From Pseudomonadota bacterium (GTDB lineage Bacteria > Pseudomonadota > Gammaproteobacteria > Burkholderiales > Burkholderiaceae_D), in NCBI GenBank assembly GCA_030272785.1, contig JARXKM010000013.1, forward strand, positions 4,445 through 40,193: a stretch of DNA of 35,749 bases, in the 5' to 3' direction. Positions 1 to 7,927 of the stretch are shown piece after piece (the stretch's first letter is position 1; each line of letters begins with the position of its first letter). The translations under genes were made by a program, and so were the position numbers. The notes under the pieces are model-generated. The model saw only the letters and a program-made list of their open reading frames with translations. It did not search any database and was not told where the DNA came from.

Positions 1-426
1 CCCCAGGTAGGAGTGCGAACTGTAAGGGCTGCCATCGGGGGCATAGCCGTTGACAAACACCCCCAGGTTGTTCGGTTGAGCGGGCACGTTGGCGACGCTC
101 CAGGTCAGGGTCGAAAAGTCACAGATCAGCGTGAACTGCCAATTCGCCTGGTTCACGCTGCGCTCGTGGCCGGCCGAATAGTACACCTGGGCGCCGAGCG
201 GGCTGTAGTCGGTCAGCACAGCGCTGCCCCCCCACTGGCCGAAGGGCGCGGTCATCGCATACGTGTCGGTCGGCGTCTCGCGGTAAATCGCCGGCGTCAC
301 ATCCTGCGGAAAATTTTTCATCGGGACGTCGGCAAAATAACCTACCGGCGGCACCCAGCTGGGCGCCGTCGCCGGTGGCGGCGGACGAATTTTCACCGAG
401 AACGGATTGGAAGTAGTTTGGGTCAT
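1..426 (-). CDS. Partial protein of unknown function, possibly beta-propeller (N-terminal 142 aa)
   Basis: An open frame starts at ATG 426 and runs off the left edge without a stop. A purine-rich AGAAAGG about 8 nt upstream serves as ribosome binding site. There is no signal peptide: the protein opens with a short polar stretch, then a run of prolines at residues 15-18. The visible part is rich in Gly, Tyr, Ser and Trp, with a Gly-Gly-Ser-Ala segment near residue 67, a YYSAGHE segment, and a FSTLTWSVANVP segment. The last has the aromatic and turn spacing of Kelch or galactose-oxidase-like blades. I do not recognise the family, and the propeller idea is weak inference. It lies downstream of, and in the same direction as, the lipoprotein gene at 626-1090, with about 200 nt between them. 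Confidence 0.6.
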   Translation of the reverse strand, partial: MTQTTSNPFSVKIRPPPPATAPSWVPPVGYFADVPMKNFPQDVTPAIYRETPTDTYAMTAPFGQWGGSAVLTDYSPLGAQVYYSAGHERSVNQANWQFTLICDFSTLTWSVANVPAQPNNLGVFVNGYAPDGSPYSSHSYLG

Positions 427-625
427 GGGATGTGCCTTTCTGACGACAGGTTGGTGCGATCGGACCTTGCGACGCCGCTAGCGAGGCGGCCAGACGGGAA
501 AAGGCGACGCGGCGCGCGTTGCAACGCTCGAGTCCGCTGGAATTCAGTCTATCAAATTTGCCACCGCGCCGCCGCATCTCCGGCCCGATGTTGGGCGGGC
601 ATGACGGCTTGGCGCGTCAGGCTGA

Positions 626-1090
626 TCAGCCGACGGTCGCGATGAGGACATGGCCGTCGCTGTTGGTCTGGGTGCCGCGACCGTCATAATCGAACGACAG
701 CGTGCGGCTGTTGAAGGTCACGCCGGACGGCAGCGGGATGGCATTCAGCGACAGCGTGATGGCGGCGCTGTTGCTCACTTTCACGTAGCTGGCAACGGAA
801 AAACTCGACGCCACGCCTTCGGTGAACGCAATTTCCGGAACGTCGACCCAGGTCGTCGCGACCGGAGCGGGCGTTGGCGCCGGCACCGGTACAGGAACGG
901 GTGCCGGTGCGACGACCGGCGCGCTGACTGCGGTAGCACCGCCGCCGCCGCCGCCGCAGCCCTCGACGACGATCGCTGCCGCGCCAGCGGTCAGGTATCG
1001 CATGAAGGTGCGCCGGTTCAGCGCCGGCCGGTGGGTGCGCACGGCGTCGCGCTCGTCAGTGGAAGTCAGGAGGTTGCGGGCAGTATTCAT
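626..1090 (-). CDS. Small Tat-type lipoprotein with one Ig/cadherin-like domain (154 aa)
   Basis: The start is taken at ATG 1090, with AAGG about 10 nt upstream; an in-frame ATG at 1150 would add an unlikely leader. The N-terminus has a twin-arginine motif (RRTFMRYL, Arg26-Arg27), a short hydrophobic stretch, and a lipobox-like VEGC with Cys45. So export by Tat and lipid anchoring are likely. After the Cys come seven glycines and a Pro/Val/Ala linker (about residues 58-83). A domain of about 70 residues follows, with the pattern of putative Ig or cadherin-like modules (PLPSGVTFN, LSFDYDGRG, DGHV). Such modules often precede larger catalytic or propeller domains, but here the frame simply ends. 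The function is unknown. It may be a surface or periplasmic binding module linked to the downstream gene. Confidence 0.7.
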   Translation of the reverse strand: MNTARNLLTSTDERDAVRTHRPALNRRTFMRYLTAGAAAIVVEGCGGGGGGATAVSAPVVAPAPVPVPVPAPTPAPVATTWVDVPEIAFTEGVASSFSVASYVKVSNSAAITLSLNAIPLPSGVTFNSRTLSFDYDGRGTQTNSDGHVLIATVG

Positions 1091-1372
1091 TTGGCAAGTA
1101 CCTTGTAAAGGTGATAACGGCGATGCATGTCTAGTATTGCCGTGCATCAAGATTTAGAGGTAGCTTCTCATAAAACGCAGAAAGTTGCCGCAACAAATTA
1201 AAATTTCGTGGGTTTGGCGGCCTAATCTGTTCAAGATTTATGCATTCGATATTAAAAAACCGATTTAGTTACTCAATCAATAATGCATCAAATGCGAATT
1301 GAACAATTCTTTCCTGGTACCGGCAGCGGATAGAAAAGGGCGTCATCTGTTTATATTCAAAACATCATCTTT

Positions 1373-1394
1373 ATTGCATCACATGCAATTTTTT
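1373..1394 (+). terminator. Hairpin plus T-run, terminator-like or operator palindrome
   Basis: ATTGCAT (1373-1379) and ATGCAAT (1383-1389) are perfect inverted repeats around a CAC loop. A run of six T follows (1389-1394). The shape is that of an intrinsic terminator, but the stem is short and mostly A/T, and no gene on the plus strand lies just upstream. A protein-binding palindrome is equally possible, because a similar sequence occurs 90 bp upstream. Confidence 0.3.
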
Positions 1395-1665
1395 AATAAT
1401 TGATATCGTTGTAAGCGCGGTGCTTGGTGCGGCGCGTCCGATACCAAATCCGCGCCGGTTTTTGTACTTTAACCGCCACAAAGTGCACATGCGATGTCGA
1501 ACGTCAAAAGGTCGTGATAAGATCGCCGGCTCAGCCGACAATGGCGGCGTTTCCGCGGTGGGCAGGCGTGGCCAGCATGGTCAAAATCGCGCATATTGCC
1601 GAGACGCAAGCCTGCATTTTCGTGGACCCGATGCGCGCCATGGATGGCGGCGGCGGCCGGTCCGC

Positions 1666-1689
1666 GGCAAGCCGGCAAGCCGGCCTGCC
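1666..1689 (+). other. Strong GC-rich hairpin in intergenic DNA
   Basis: GGCAAGCCGG (1666-1675) and CCGGCCTGCC (1680-1689) pair as a 10-bp stem with one mismatch around a CAAG tetraloop. No T run follows. It lies inside the GC-rich core of the intergenic region, so it could belong to a transcript leader or a small RNA. No known riboswitch fold was recognised. Confidence 0.35.
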
Positions 1690-1798
1690 GATGCATGCGG
1701 CATACGCAAGCCGACAGGCTGGGTGGGCAATATGTTAGAATAAATACATCACGACAAGATGCACATTATTTCTTTTTGACAAATTTAGTTGCTTTTTA

Positions 1799-1827
1799 TT
1801 GATCTGAATCTACTTGTGTGCTATATT
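1799..1827 (+). promoter_or_regulatory. Candidate sigma70 promoter of the tviB-tviC-sugar transferase unit
   Basis: A -35-like TTGATC (1799-1804) is followed by a 17-bp spacer and a -10 element TATATT (1822-1827). TGC stands directly before the -10, giving an extended -10 (TGn). The segment is AT-rich in an otherwise GC-rich locus and ends about 48 nt before the tviB start. A TTGACA also lies at 1776-1781 but has no good -10 at the right distance. No convincing GG-N10-GC sigma54 element was seen nearby. Confidence 0.55.
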
Positions 1828-1874
1828 GAAAGTTAATATAATTACAAAAATTGATCGTCGCACGGAACCCGATA

Positions 1875-3164
1875 ATGAAATTTAATGACATCGTAGCAGT
1901 GGTAGGACTTGGGTATGTCGGCATGCCGCTGGCCGTGGAATTTGGAAAAAAACGCACCACCGTCGGGTTTGACCTGTCCAGCGCCAAGGTAGAGAGTTAC
2001 CAGCAGCATGTGGATCCGACCGGTGAACTGTCGGGAGAGCAGTTGCGGGCGGCGCGCCATCTGTCGGTCAGCACCGACCCGGCCACCCTGGCGAACGCCG
2101 ATTATATTGTGGTGGCGGTGCCGACCCCGGTCGATGCTGCGCATAACCCCGATTTCACGCCGCTGGCCGGCGCCAGCAAGACGGTCGGCCTGCACATGAA
2201 GCGCGGCGCCATCGTCATTTTCGAGTCCACCGTCTATCCGGGTGCGACCGAAGAAATCTGCATTCCGATTTTGGAACAGCACTCGGGCCTGAAATGGCGG
2301 CAGGATTTCCACGTCGGCTTTTCGCCCGAGCGGATCAATCCGGGCGACAAGGAACGGACCCTGACGACGATCACCAAAGTGGTCTCCGGCGACGACGCCG
2401 ACACGCTCGACCTGGTGGCCACGCTGTATGAGTCGATCATCACCGCCGGCGTGCACCGCGCCTCCAGCATCAAGGTGGCGGAAGCGGCGAAGGTGATCGA
2501 AAACACCCAGCGCGACCTGAATATCGCCCTGATGAACGAGTTGGCGATCATTTTCGACAAGATCGGCATCGATACGCTGGAAGTATTGAAGGCGGCCGGC
2601 ACCAAATGGAATTTCCTGCCGTTCCGGCCTGGCCTGGTCGGCGGCCATTGCATCGGCGTCGATCCGTATTACCTGACGCACAAGGCGGAAATGGTCGGCT
2701 ATCACCCGCAGGTGATCCTGGCCGGGCGCCGCATCAACGACGGCATGGCCAAGTTCGTCGCCGAAAAGACCGTGAAGACCATGATCGCCGCCGGTTTCAA
2801 CGTCAAAGGCTCGAAAGTGAACGTGATCGGCCTGACGTTCAAGGAAAACTGTCCGGACCTGCGCAATTCGAAAGTGGCCGACATCGTCTTTGAATTGCGT
2901 TCTTACGGTGTTGATGTGCACGTCTACGATCCGGTCGCTTCGGCCGCGGAAGCGCTGCATGAATACGGTATCGCGCTGACCAGCTGGGAAGACCTGCCGC
3001 GCGCCGATGCCCTCATCGCCGCCGTCTCGCACAAGGAACTGCTGGCGCGTCCGCTGACGGACCTGCAAGCGAAACTGAACGAGGGCGGCTGCTTCATCGA
3101 CGTCAAATCGCAATTCGACCAGCAGGCGATCAGCGCCGCCGGTTTCAGCGTCTGGCGTCTGTAA
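1875..3164 (+). CDS. tviB: UDP-N-acetyl-hexosamine 6-dehydrogenase (TviB/WbpA-like)
   Basis: This is an NAD-dependent UDP-sugar dehydrogenase, 429 aa, the usual length. It should oxidise C6 of UDP-GlcNAc or UDP-GalNAc to the uronic acid for the polysaccharide. The N-terminal Rossmann motif [10 protein letters not shown] comes within the first 20 residues. The central domain has ESTVYPG and [14 protein letters not shown], and the active-site block [11 protein letters not shown] places the catalytic Cys at residue 259. [11 protein letters not shown] marks the C-terminal UDP-binding domain. From memory it resembles Vi-antigen TviB more than UDP-glucose dehydrogenases. A TTG 24 nt upstream (1851) is in frame. 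I chose ATG 1875 because the MKFNDI start matches the family and leaves room for the promoter at 1799-1827; an ACGGA ribosome site is weak. The partner epimerase follows after 56 nt. Confidence 0.93.
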   Translation: MKFNDIVAVVGLGYVGMPLAVEFGKKRTTVGFDLSSAKVESYQQHVDPTGELSGEQLRAARHLSVSTDPATLANADYIVVAVPTPVDAAHNPDFTPLAGASKTVGLHMKRGAIVIFESTVYPGATEEICIPILEQHSGLKWRQDFHVGFSPERINPGDKERTLTTITKVVSGDDADTLDLVATLYESIITAGVHRASSIKVAEAAKVIENTQRDLNIALMNELAIIFDKIGIDTLEVLKAAGTKWNFLPFRPGLVGGHCIGVDPYYLTHKAEMVGYHPQVILAGRRINDGMAKFVAEKTVKTMIAAGFNVKGSKVNVIGLTFKENCPDLRNSKVADIVFELRSYGVDVHVYDPVASAAEALHEYGIALTSWEDLPRADALIAAVSHKELLARPLTDLQAKLNEGGCFIDVKSQFDQQAISAAGFSVWRL

Positions 3165-3220
3165 CCGATCGCAACAGCGGCGCACGCACGCGCCGGATGG
3201 TAGAACAATGGGAAAGCACA

Positions 3221-4261
3221 GTGACGAAATTTAACGACATCCAGCACCACCTGCGCGAGCACCGTTACCACTGGCTGGTGACCGGCGCGGCCGGCTTCAT
3301 CGGCTCGAACCTGGTGGAGGCCCTGCTCAAGCTCGATCAGCGCGTTACCGGGCTGGATAATTTTGCCACCGGCCACCAGCATAATCTCGACCAGGTGCAG
3401 GCGCTGGTCGGTGCCGAGGCGTGGCAACGCTTCAGCTTCATCGACGGCGACATCCGCCGGCAGGACGACTGCGCGCACGCCTGCGCGGGCGTCGATTTCG
3501 TCCTGCACCAGGCCGCGCTGGGGTCGGTCTCGCGCTCGATCGCCGACCCGATCGCCACCAACGAAACCAACGTCACCGGTTTCCTCAACATGCTCACCGC
3601 CGCGCGCGACGCCAAGGTGCGCCGGTTTGTCTACGCCGCCTCCAGCTCGACCTACGGCGACCATCCGGCCCTGCCGAAGCAGGAGCCGGTGATCGGCAAT
3701 CCATTGTCGCCGTATGCGGTGACCAAATATGTCAACGAGCTGTACGCCAACGTGTTCGCGCGCACGTACGGCAGCGAATCGATCGGGCTGCGTTATTTCA
3801 ATGTGTTCGGCCCGCGCCAGGATCCGCACGGCGCCTACGCCGCGGTGATTCCGCTGTGGATCGCCGCGCTGATCGGCAACGCGCCGCTGAAGATCAATGG
3901 CGACGGCGAGACCAGCCGCGACTTCTGCTTCATCGACAATGTCGTCCAGGCGAACCTGCTGGCCGCGCTGGCCGACCAGCCCGGCGCCGTCAACGAGGTG
4001 TACAACGTCGCCGTCAACGCCCGCACCAGCCTGAACCAGCTGCACCGGATGATGTGCGAACTGCTGCAGGAGCGCTTCCCGCATGTGCGCACCCACCAGC
4101 CCGAATATGTCGGCTTTCGCGCCGGCGACGTGCGCCATTCGCAAGCCGATATATCGAAAGCGGCGACGCTGCTCGGCTTCGCGCCGACCCACCGTATCGA
4201 CGAGGGCTTGCGGCAGGCCATGGATTGGTATATCCATGACCTGACAGGCGAGAACACATGA
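3221..4261 (+). CDS. tviC: UDP-N-acetylglucosamine 4-epimerase (TviC/WbpP-like)
   Basis: This is an extended short-chain dehydrogenase/reductase, 346 aa, that interconverts the C4 epimers of UDP-HexNAc or its uronic acid, supplying GalNAc-type precursors with TviB. It shows the NAD motif GAAGFIG (residues 22-28), [13 protein letters not shown], an SSSTYGD block near residues 141-147 and the catalytic YAVTK (Tyr165, Lys169). [14 protein letters not shown] and [11 protein letters not shown] are typical of WbpP/TviC. The start is set at GTG 3221, giving MTKFNDI, because family members begin about 18 residues before the glycine motif and GGGAAAG lies close upstream. An in-frame ATG at 3197 lacks a good ribosome site. 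The stop at 4259-4261 is followed by 88 nt with only very short open frames before the sugar transferase. Confidence 0.93.
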   Translation: MTKFNDIQHHLREHRYHWLVTGAAGFIGSNLVEALLKLDQRVTGLDNFATGHQHNLDQVQALVGAEAWQRFSFIDGDIRRQDDCAHACAGVDFVLHQAALGSVSRSIADPIATNETNVTGFLNMLTAARDAKVRRFVYAASSSTYGDHPALPKQEPVIGNPLSPYAVTKYVNELYANVFARTYGSESIGLRYFNVFGPRQDPHGAYAAVIPLWIAALIGNAPLKINGDGETSRDFCFIDNVVQANLLAALADQPGAVNEVYNVAVNARTSLNQLHRMMCELLQERFPHVRTHQPEYVGFRAGDVRHSQADISKAATLLGFAPTHRIDEGLRQAMDWYIHDLTGENT

Positions 4262-4349
4262 CCGCTCGCTCGACGGTGCCGCGACGCGCCGGTTGCGCCC
4301 GCGCGGCCGTTGACGCGTCGATAGTCTGAGATGAGCAGGGGGAAATGAC

Positions 4350-5750
4350 ATGTTAAAGATCTCGAACCATTATGTGTCGAAAATAGTCTTCGTGCTGTTG
4401 TTCGTCGAGGTGCTGGTGCTGATCGGTGCCGCCTATGCCGGCGCGGCAGTGCGCCTGCTCGACACCAGCGCCACCGGCGCGCCGCATTTCGAGCACTTCC
4501 TCACCTCCGCCATCGCCTTTGCGGTCGCCATCATCTTCAGCATGAGCGCGATGGGCATGTACCAGCTCAATTTCAGCGAAGGGCTGCGCAATCCCTTCTT
4601 CATGAAGCTGATGCCGTCGTTCCTGATGGGCTTTGTGATCCTCACGCTGGTGTTCTATGTGGCGCCGGAGCTGTATTTCGGGCGCGGCATCCTGATCCTG
4701 GTCTTCGTCATCGCCGCCGGCGGCATCTTCACGGCGCGCATGATCTTCTTCAAGACGTCGGAGGCGCGCTTTCTCGAGTCGCGCATCATCTTCCTCGGCG
4801 GCGGGCCGCTGGCCAAGGAATGCAGCGACCTGGCCGACCAGAGCAACAAATATCACCGCTACGACATTGCCGGCTTCATCCCGGTGCCGTCGGAAGAATT
4901 GTGCATCGCCCCGGAGCGCCTGCTGAAAGTGCGCGAGGGCGACTCGCTGGTGTCGCTGGCGAACCAGTACGACGTCGCCGAAATCGTCGTCTCGGTGCAG
5001 AACCGGCGCGGCGGCTTTCCGATCAAGGAACTGCTCGACTGCAAGCTGCAGGGCATCAAGGTGACCGATGCGGCGACCTTCTTCGAACGCGAAACGGCGC
5101 AGATCCGGGTCGATTCGCTGCAGCCGAGCTGGCTGGTGTTCGGCGGCGGTTTCGACCAGAGTTTCATCCGCACCTTCATGAAGCGCGGCTTCGACCTGAT
5201 CTGCAGCACCATCATCCTGGCCCTGTCGTTCCCGGTCATGCTGGTGACGGCGCTGCTGATCTTCCTCGAGGACGGCGCGCCGGTGTTCTACTCGCAGGAA
5301 CGGGTCGGCAAGGACGGCCATCCGTTCAAGGTGCTGAAGTTCCGCAGCATGCGCAACGATGCGGAAAAAGGCGGCAAGCCGCAGTGGGCCGCGCAGGACG
5401 ATCCGCGCGTGACGCGCATCGGCAACTTCATCCGCCGCGTGCGGATCGACGAGCTGCCGCAGATCCTCAACGTCTTCAAGGGCGAAATGTCGTTCGTCGG
5501 CCCACGTCCGGAACGGCCCTATTTTGTCGAGCAGCTGATCGAAGTGGTGCCCTACTATAACGTGCGCCACAGCATCAAGCCGGGCATCACCGGCTGGGCG
5601 CAGGTGCGCTACGGCTATGGCGCATCGGCCGAAGATGCTTTGCAAAAACTGCAGTACGATTTGTACTACGTCAAGAACAACAGCTTGTTCCTCGATGTGC
5701 TGGTGCTGATCGACACGCTCAAGGTGGTGCTGTTCCGCGGCGGCCGCTGA
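4350..5750 (+). CDS. Undecaprenyl-phosphate sugar phosphotransferase, PEP-CTERM/EPS type
   Basis: This membrane enzyme (466 aa) moves a sugar-1-phosphate onto undecaprenyl phosphate and so starts the EPS repeat unit. The N-terminal 130 residues hold about four membrane segments. A nucleotide-binding-like middle domain follows (LGGGPLAKEC near residue 150). The C-terminal bacterial sugar transferase domain starts at KRGFDLICS, with the FYSQERVGKDG, KFRSMRNDAE, RIDELPQ and FVGPRPERP blocks all intact. It fits the family called sugar transferase, PEP-CTERM/EpsB type (TIGR03013 from memory). A strong AGGGGG ribosome site lies before ATG 4350. Which sugar is transferred cannot be read from the sequence; the tviB/tviC neighbours do not settle it, since the first sugar may be glucose or galactose. 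Confidence 0.92.
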   Translation: MLKISNHYVSKIVFVLLFVEVLVLIGAAYAGAAVRLLDTSATGAPHFEHFLTSAIAFAVAIIFSMSAMGMYQLNFSEGLRNPFFMKLMPSFLMGFVILTLVFYVAPELYFGRGILILVFVIAAGGIFTARMIFFKTSEARFLESRIIFLGGGPLAKECSDLADQSNKYHRYDIAGFIPVPSEELCIAPERLLKVREGDSLVSLANQYDVAEIVVSVQNRRGGFPIKELLDCKLQGIKVTDAATFFERETAQIRVDSLQPSWLVFGGGFDQSFIRTFMKRGFDLICSTIILALSFPVMLVTALLIFLEDGAPVFYSQERVGKDGHPFKVLKFRSMRNDAEKGGKPQWAAQDDPRVTRIGNFIRRVRIDELPQILNVFKGEMSFVGPRPERPYFVEQLIEVVPYYNVRHSIKPGITGWAQVRYGYGASAEDALQKLQYDLYYVKNNSLFLDVLVLIDTLKVVLFRGGR

Positions 5751-5845
5751 TGTGGCGGCGGATGCGGCGCACGGCCTTGCCAATGGCGAACCTGATCGGA
5801 CTGACCATGCGCGCATCCGCTGACCCGAAGGACGGTGCCCGTTGA
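5750..5845 (+). CDS. Possible 31-aa leader/coupling ORF upstream of prsK
   Basis: An ATG overlaps the sugar transferase stop (TGATG at 5748-5752). The frame stays open for 31 codons and stops at TGA 5843-5845, which overlaps the TTG start of prsK. It therefore exactly fills the gap and could carry ribosomes from one gene to the next. The peptide begins MWRRMRR and resembles nothing known. Because stops are rare in GC-rich DNA, a 31-codon frame here may be chance. Confidence 0.2.
   Translation: MWRRMRRTALPMANLIGLTMRASADPKDGAR
5758..5820 (+). repeat. 9-bp inverted repeat in the prsK leader
   Basis: GCGGATGCG (5758-5766) and CGCATCCGC (5812-5820) are perfect inverted repeats 45 nt apart. The right arm ends 6 nt before the GAAGGA ribosome site of prsK (5827-5832). 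A long-loop stem in the mRNA, or a regulator operator, is possible. Confidence 0.35.
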
Positions 5846-7911
5846 CCAATATCGCCAGCTACAGCTACGGCATCTCGGCACTGGCGTTCCTGGCGCTTGC
5901 CATCCTGCTCGCCACCAGCTGGCGCGGTCGCGCGCACAGCCGCCTGCTGGCGCTGGCCACCGGCATCACCGCCATCTCCAACGCGCTGCTGGCATGGGGC
6001 GCGGGCGGAGAGGCGCTGCGCACGGTGCTCACCGAGAGCTTCGAAATCCTGCGCAACGGCGCCTGGTCGGCCTTCCTGATCGTGCTGATCGGCCATTTCC
6101 ACCGCGACGACGCGCGCCTGCCGCTGCGCCCGTCGGTATTGCTGGTGGCCGGTTTCTATCTGATCTTCCTGCTCGCCACCGTGTCCGGCCAGTTCGACCT
6201 CGCCTTGCTCGATGCACACGGCATGATGCCGGTCGTCATCGCCCGCATCGGCATGGCGGTGCTGGGCATGCTGCTGGTCGAACAGCTGTATCGCAACAAG
6301 CCGGAGCAGGGGCGCTGGGCCATCAAGTTCGCCTGCCTGGGCATCGGCGCCATGTTCGCCTACGACTTCTACCTGTACAGCGACGCGCTGCTGTTCCATG
6401 CGATCAACCCGGCGATCTGGGCGGCACGCGGCGTCGTCGATGCCCTGACGGTGCCGCTGGTCGCCATCTCGGTCGCGCGCAGCGCCGCCTGGTCGACCGA
6501 ACTGGCGCTGTCGCGCCGCGTCATGTTCCACTCGGCCGCGCTGTTCGGCTCGGCGATTTACCTGCTGACGATGGGTTCGGCCGGCTACTACCTGCGCTAT
6601 TTCGGCGGCAGCTGGGGCTCGGTGATGCAGGTGATCTTCCTGTTCGGCGCGCTGGTGCTGCTGATCGGCATCCTGTTTTCCGGCTCGTTCCGGGCCTGGC
6701 TGAAGGTGTTCATCAGCAAGCATTTCTATCACTACAATTACGATTACCGCGAGGAATGGCTGCGCTTTAACGGCACCTTGTCGAAGGACGGCCCGGGGCT
6801 GGGCGAGCGCAGCATCCAGGCGGTCGCCGCGATGGTCGAAAGCCCCGCCGGCCTGATCTGGATCGGCCGCGATGGCGGGCTGTTCGAGCCGGCCGCCAAC
6901 TGGCACCTGCCGCCGACCACCCTGACCGAACCGGCCGATTCGCCGTTCTGCCGCTTCCTCGCGGCGAGCCAGTGGGTGGTCGACCTGCAGGAATACCAGC
7001 GCGATCCGGGCAAGTACGACGACGTGGCGATGCCGGCCTGGCTGCTGGCCTACCCGCGCGGCTGGCTGGTGGTGCCGCTGATGATGCAGGGCAAGCTGTT
7101 CGGCTTCATGCTGCTGCTGCAGCCGCGCAGCGCGATTGCGCTCAACTGGGAAGTGATCGACCTGCTCAAGATCGCCGGCAGCCAGGCGGCCAGCTACCTG
7201 GCGCAGTACGAGGCGGCCAACGCGCTGATGGTGGCGCGCCAGTTCGAGTCGTTCAACCGGATGTCGACCTTCGTGGTGCACGACCTGAAGAACCTGGTGT
7301 TGCAGCTGTCGCTGCTGATGTCGAATGCGGAGCGCCACAAGAACAATCCCGAGTTCCAGCAGGATATGATCGAGACGGTCAACTACTCGGTGCAAAAGAT
7401 GAAGCTGCTGCTGCAAAAACTGAGCCGCAGCGCCTCGCCCGAGCGCCCGGCGCCGCTGTCGATCGAGCGCCTGCTGAAACAGGCGGTGGCGCTGAAGGCG
7501 GCGTTCGAGCCGCGCCCGGTGCTGCGCGTGGCCGACCCCGGGCTGACCGTGCAGGCCGACGGCGAACGGCTCGAACGGGTGGTCGGCCACCTGATCCAGA
7601 ACGCCATCGAGGCCACCGCCCGCGACGGTCGGGTCGACATCGAATTGACGCGGCACGCCGACGCGGTGCTGATCCGCATCAGCGACACCGGCGAAGGGAT
7701 GAGCGAGGACTTCATCCGCGAGCGCCTGTTCAAGCCGTTCGAATCGACCAAGTCGGCCGGCATGGGCATCGGCGTGTTCGAAAGCCTCGAATATGTCCGC
7801 GAGCTCGGCGGTACGCTAGAGGTCAGCAGCGTCGAGTCGCGCGGCACGGTGTTCAGCATCACCCTGCCGCTGCTGGGGCAGGAAGCGCACACGATCAACC
7901 AAGCAGCATGA
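5842..7911 (+). CDS. prsK: PrsK, membrane histidine kinase of the PEP-CTERM/XrtA system
   Basis: This is a sensor kinase of 689 aa. The first 290 or so residues form about eight membrane segments with no obvious periplasmic sensor. A GAF-like domain (about 310-455) follows, then a dimerisation helix with the phospho-acceptor His480 in VVHDLKNL. The ATPase domain has HLIQNAIEA (N box), DTGEGM (G1), LFKPFESTKS (F box) and GMGIGVFES (G2). This order and the HDLKN box match PrsK (TIGR02916 from memory). The start is TTG 5842, preceded by GAAGGA at 5827-5832; no ATG lies close by in frame. The partner regulator prsR begins 16 nt after the stop. The signal is unknown; the many membrane helices suggest it senses something within the inner membrane. 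Confidence 0.93.
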   Translation: MTNIASYSYGISALAFLALAILLATSWRGRAHSRLLALATGITAISNALLAWGAGGEALRTVLTESFEILRNGAWSAFLIVLIGHFHRDDARLPLRPSVLLVAGFYLIFLLATVSGQFDLALLDAHGMMPVVIARIGMAVLGMLLVEQLYRNKPEQGRWAIKFACLGIGAMFAYDFYLYSDALLFHAINPAIWAARGVVDALTVPLVAISVARSAAWSTELALSRRVMFHSAALFGSAIYLLTMGSAGYYLRYFGGSWGSVMQVIFLFGALVLLIGILFSGSFRAWLKVFISKHFYHYNYDYREEWLRFNGTLSKDGPGLGERSIQAVAAMVESPAGLIWIGRDGGLFEPAANWHLPPTTLTEPADSPFCRFLAASQWVVDLQEYQRDPGKYDDVAMPAWLLAYPRGWLVVPLMMQGKLFGFMLLLQPRSAIALNWEVIDLLKIAGSQAASYLAQYEAANALMVARQFESFNRMSTFVVHDLKNLVLQLSLLMSNAERHKNNPEFQQDMIETVNYSVQKMKLLLQKLSRSASPERPAPLSIERLLKQAVALKAAFEPRPVLRVADPGLTVQADGERLERVVGHLIQNAIEATARDGRVDIELTRHADAVLIRISDTGEGMSEDFIRERLFKPFESTKSAGMGIGVFESLEYVRELGGTLEVSSVESRGTVFSITLPLLGQEAHTINQAA

Positions 7912-7927
7912 TGGACCGAGGTAACCA

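Larger units (their letters stand above)
1091..1798. other. Intergenic region with AT-rich flanks and a GC-rich core; no gene supported
   Basis: About 700 bases separate the lipoprotein gene from the EPS promoter. Positions 1140-1420 and 1740-1850 are much more AT-rich than the rest of the window, while 1420-1740 returns to high GC. Several short open frames cross the GC-rich part in three frames, but none has a ribosome binding site, a recognisable domain or convincing codon use. Visible structure includes a perfect 7-bp hairpin with a T run (1373-1394), a related imperfect copy at 1281-1300, and a strong GC hairpin at 1666-1689. The region could hold promoters for both directions, a small RNA, or the remains of a lost gene. 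I cannot decide between these. Confidence 0.5.

Noticed and set aside
626-1090. Frameshift joining the lipoprotein to the gene at 1-426
   Set aside because: The lipoprotein ends in a normal stop, about 200 nt of non-coding-looking DNA follows, and the next gene has its own start and ribosome site.
1480-1720. Possible c-di-GMP (GEMM) riboswitch before the EPS genes
   Set aside because: GACGCAAGCC-like bases occur, but the GCACA...GCAAACC half and the tetraloop receptor are missing.
1420-1743. Several overlapping small frames in the intergenic region
   Set aside because: None has a ribosome site, known domain or convincing composition; three frames are open at once because of GC content.
1776-1804. 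TTGACA at 1776 as main -35
   Set aside because: No acceptable -10 lies 16-18 bp downstream; the TTGATC/TATATT pair with extended -10 fits better.
5719-7656. A 645-codon minus-strand open frame
   Set aside because: It is antisense to prsK, His/Gln/Arg-rich, with no motif or ribosome site. prsK in the other strand has complete kinase motifs.
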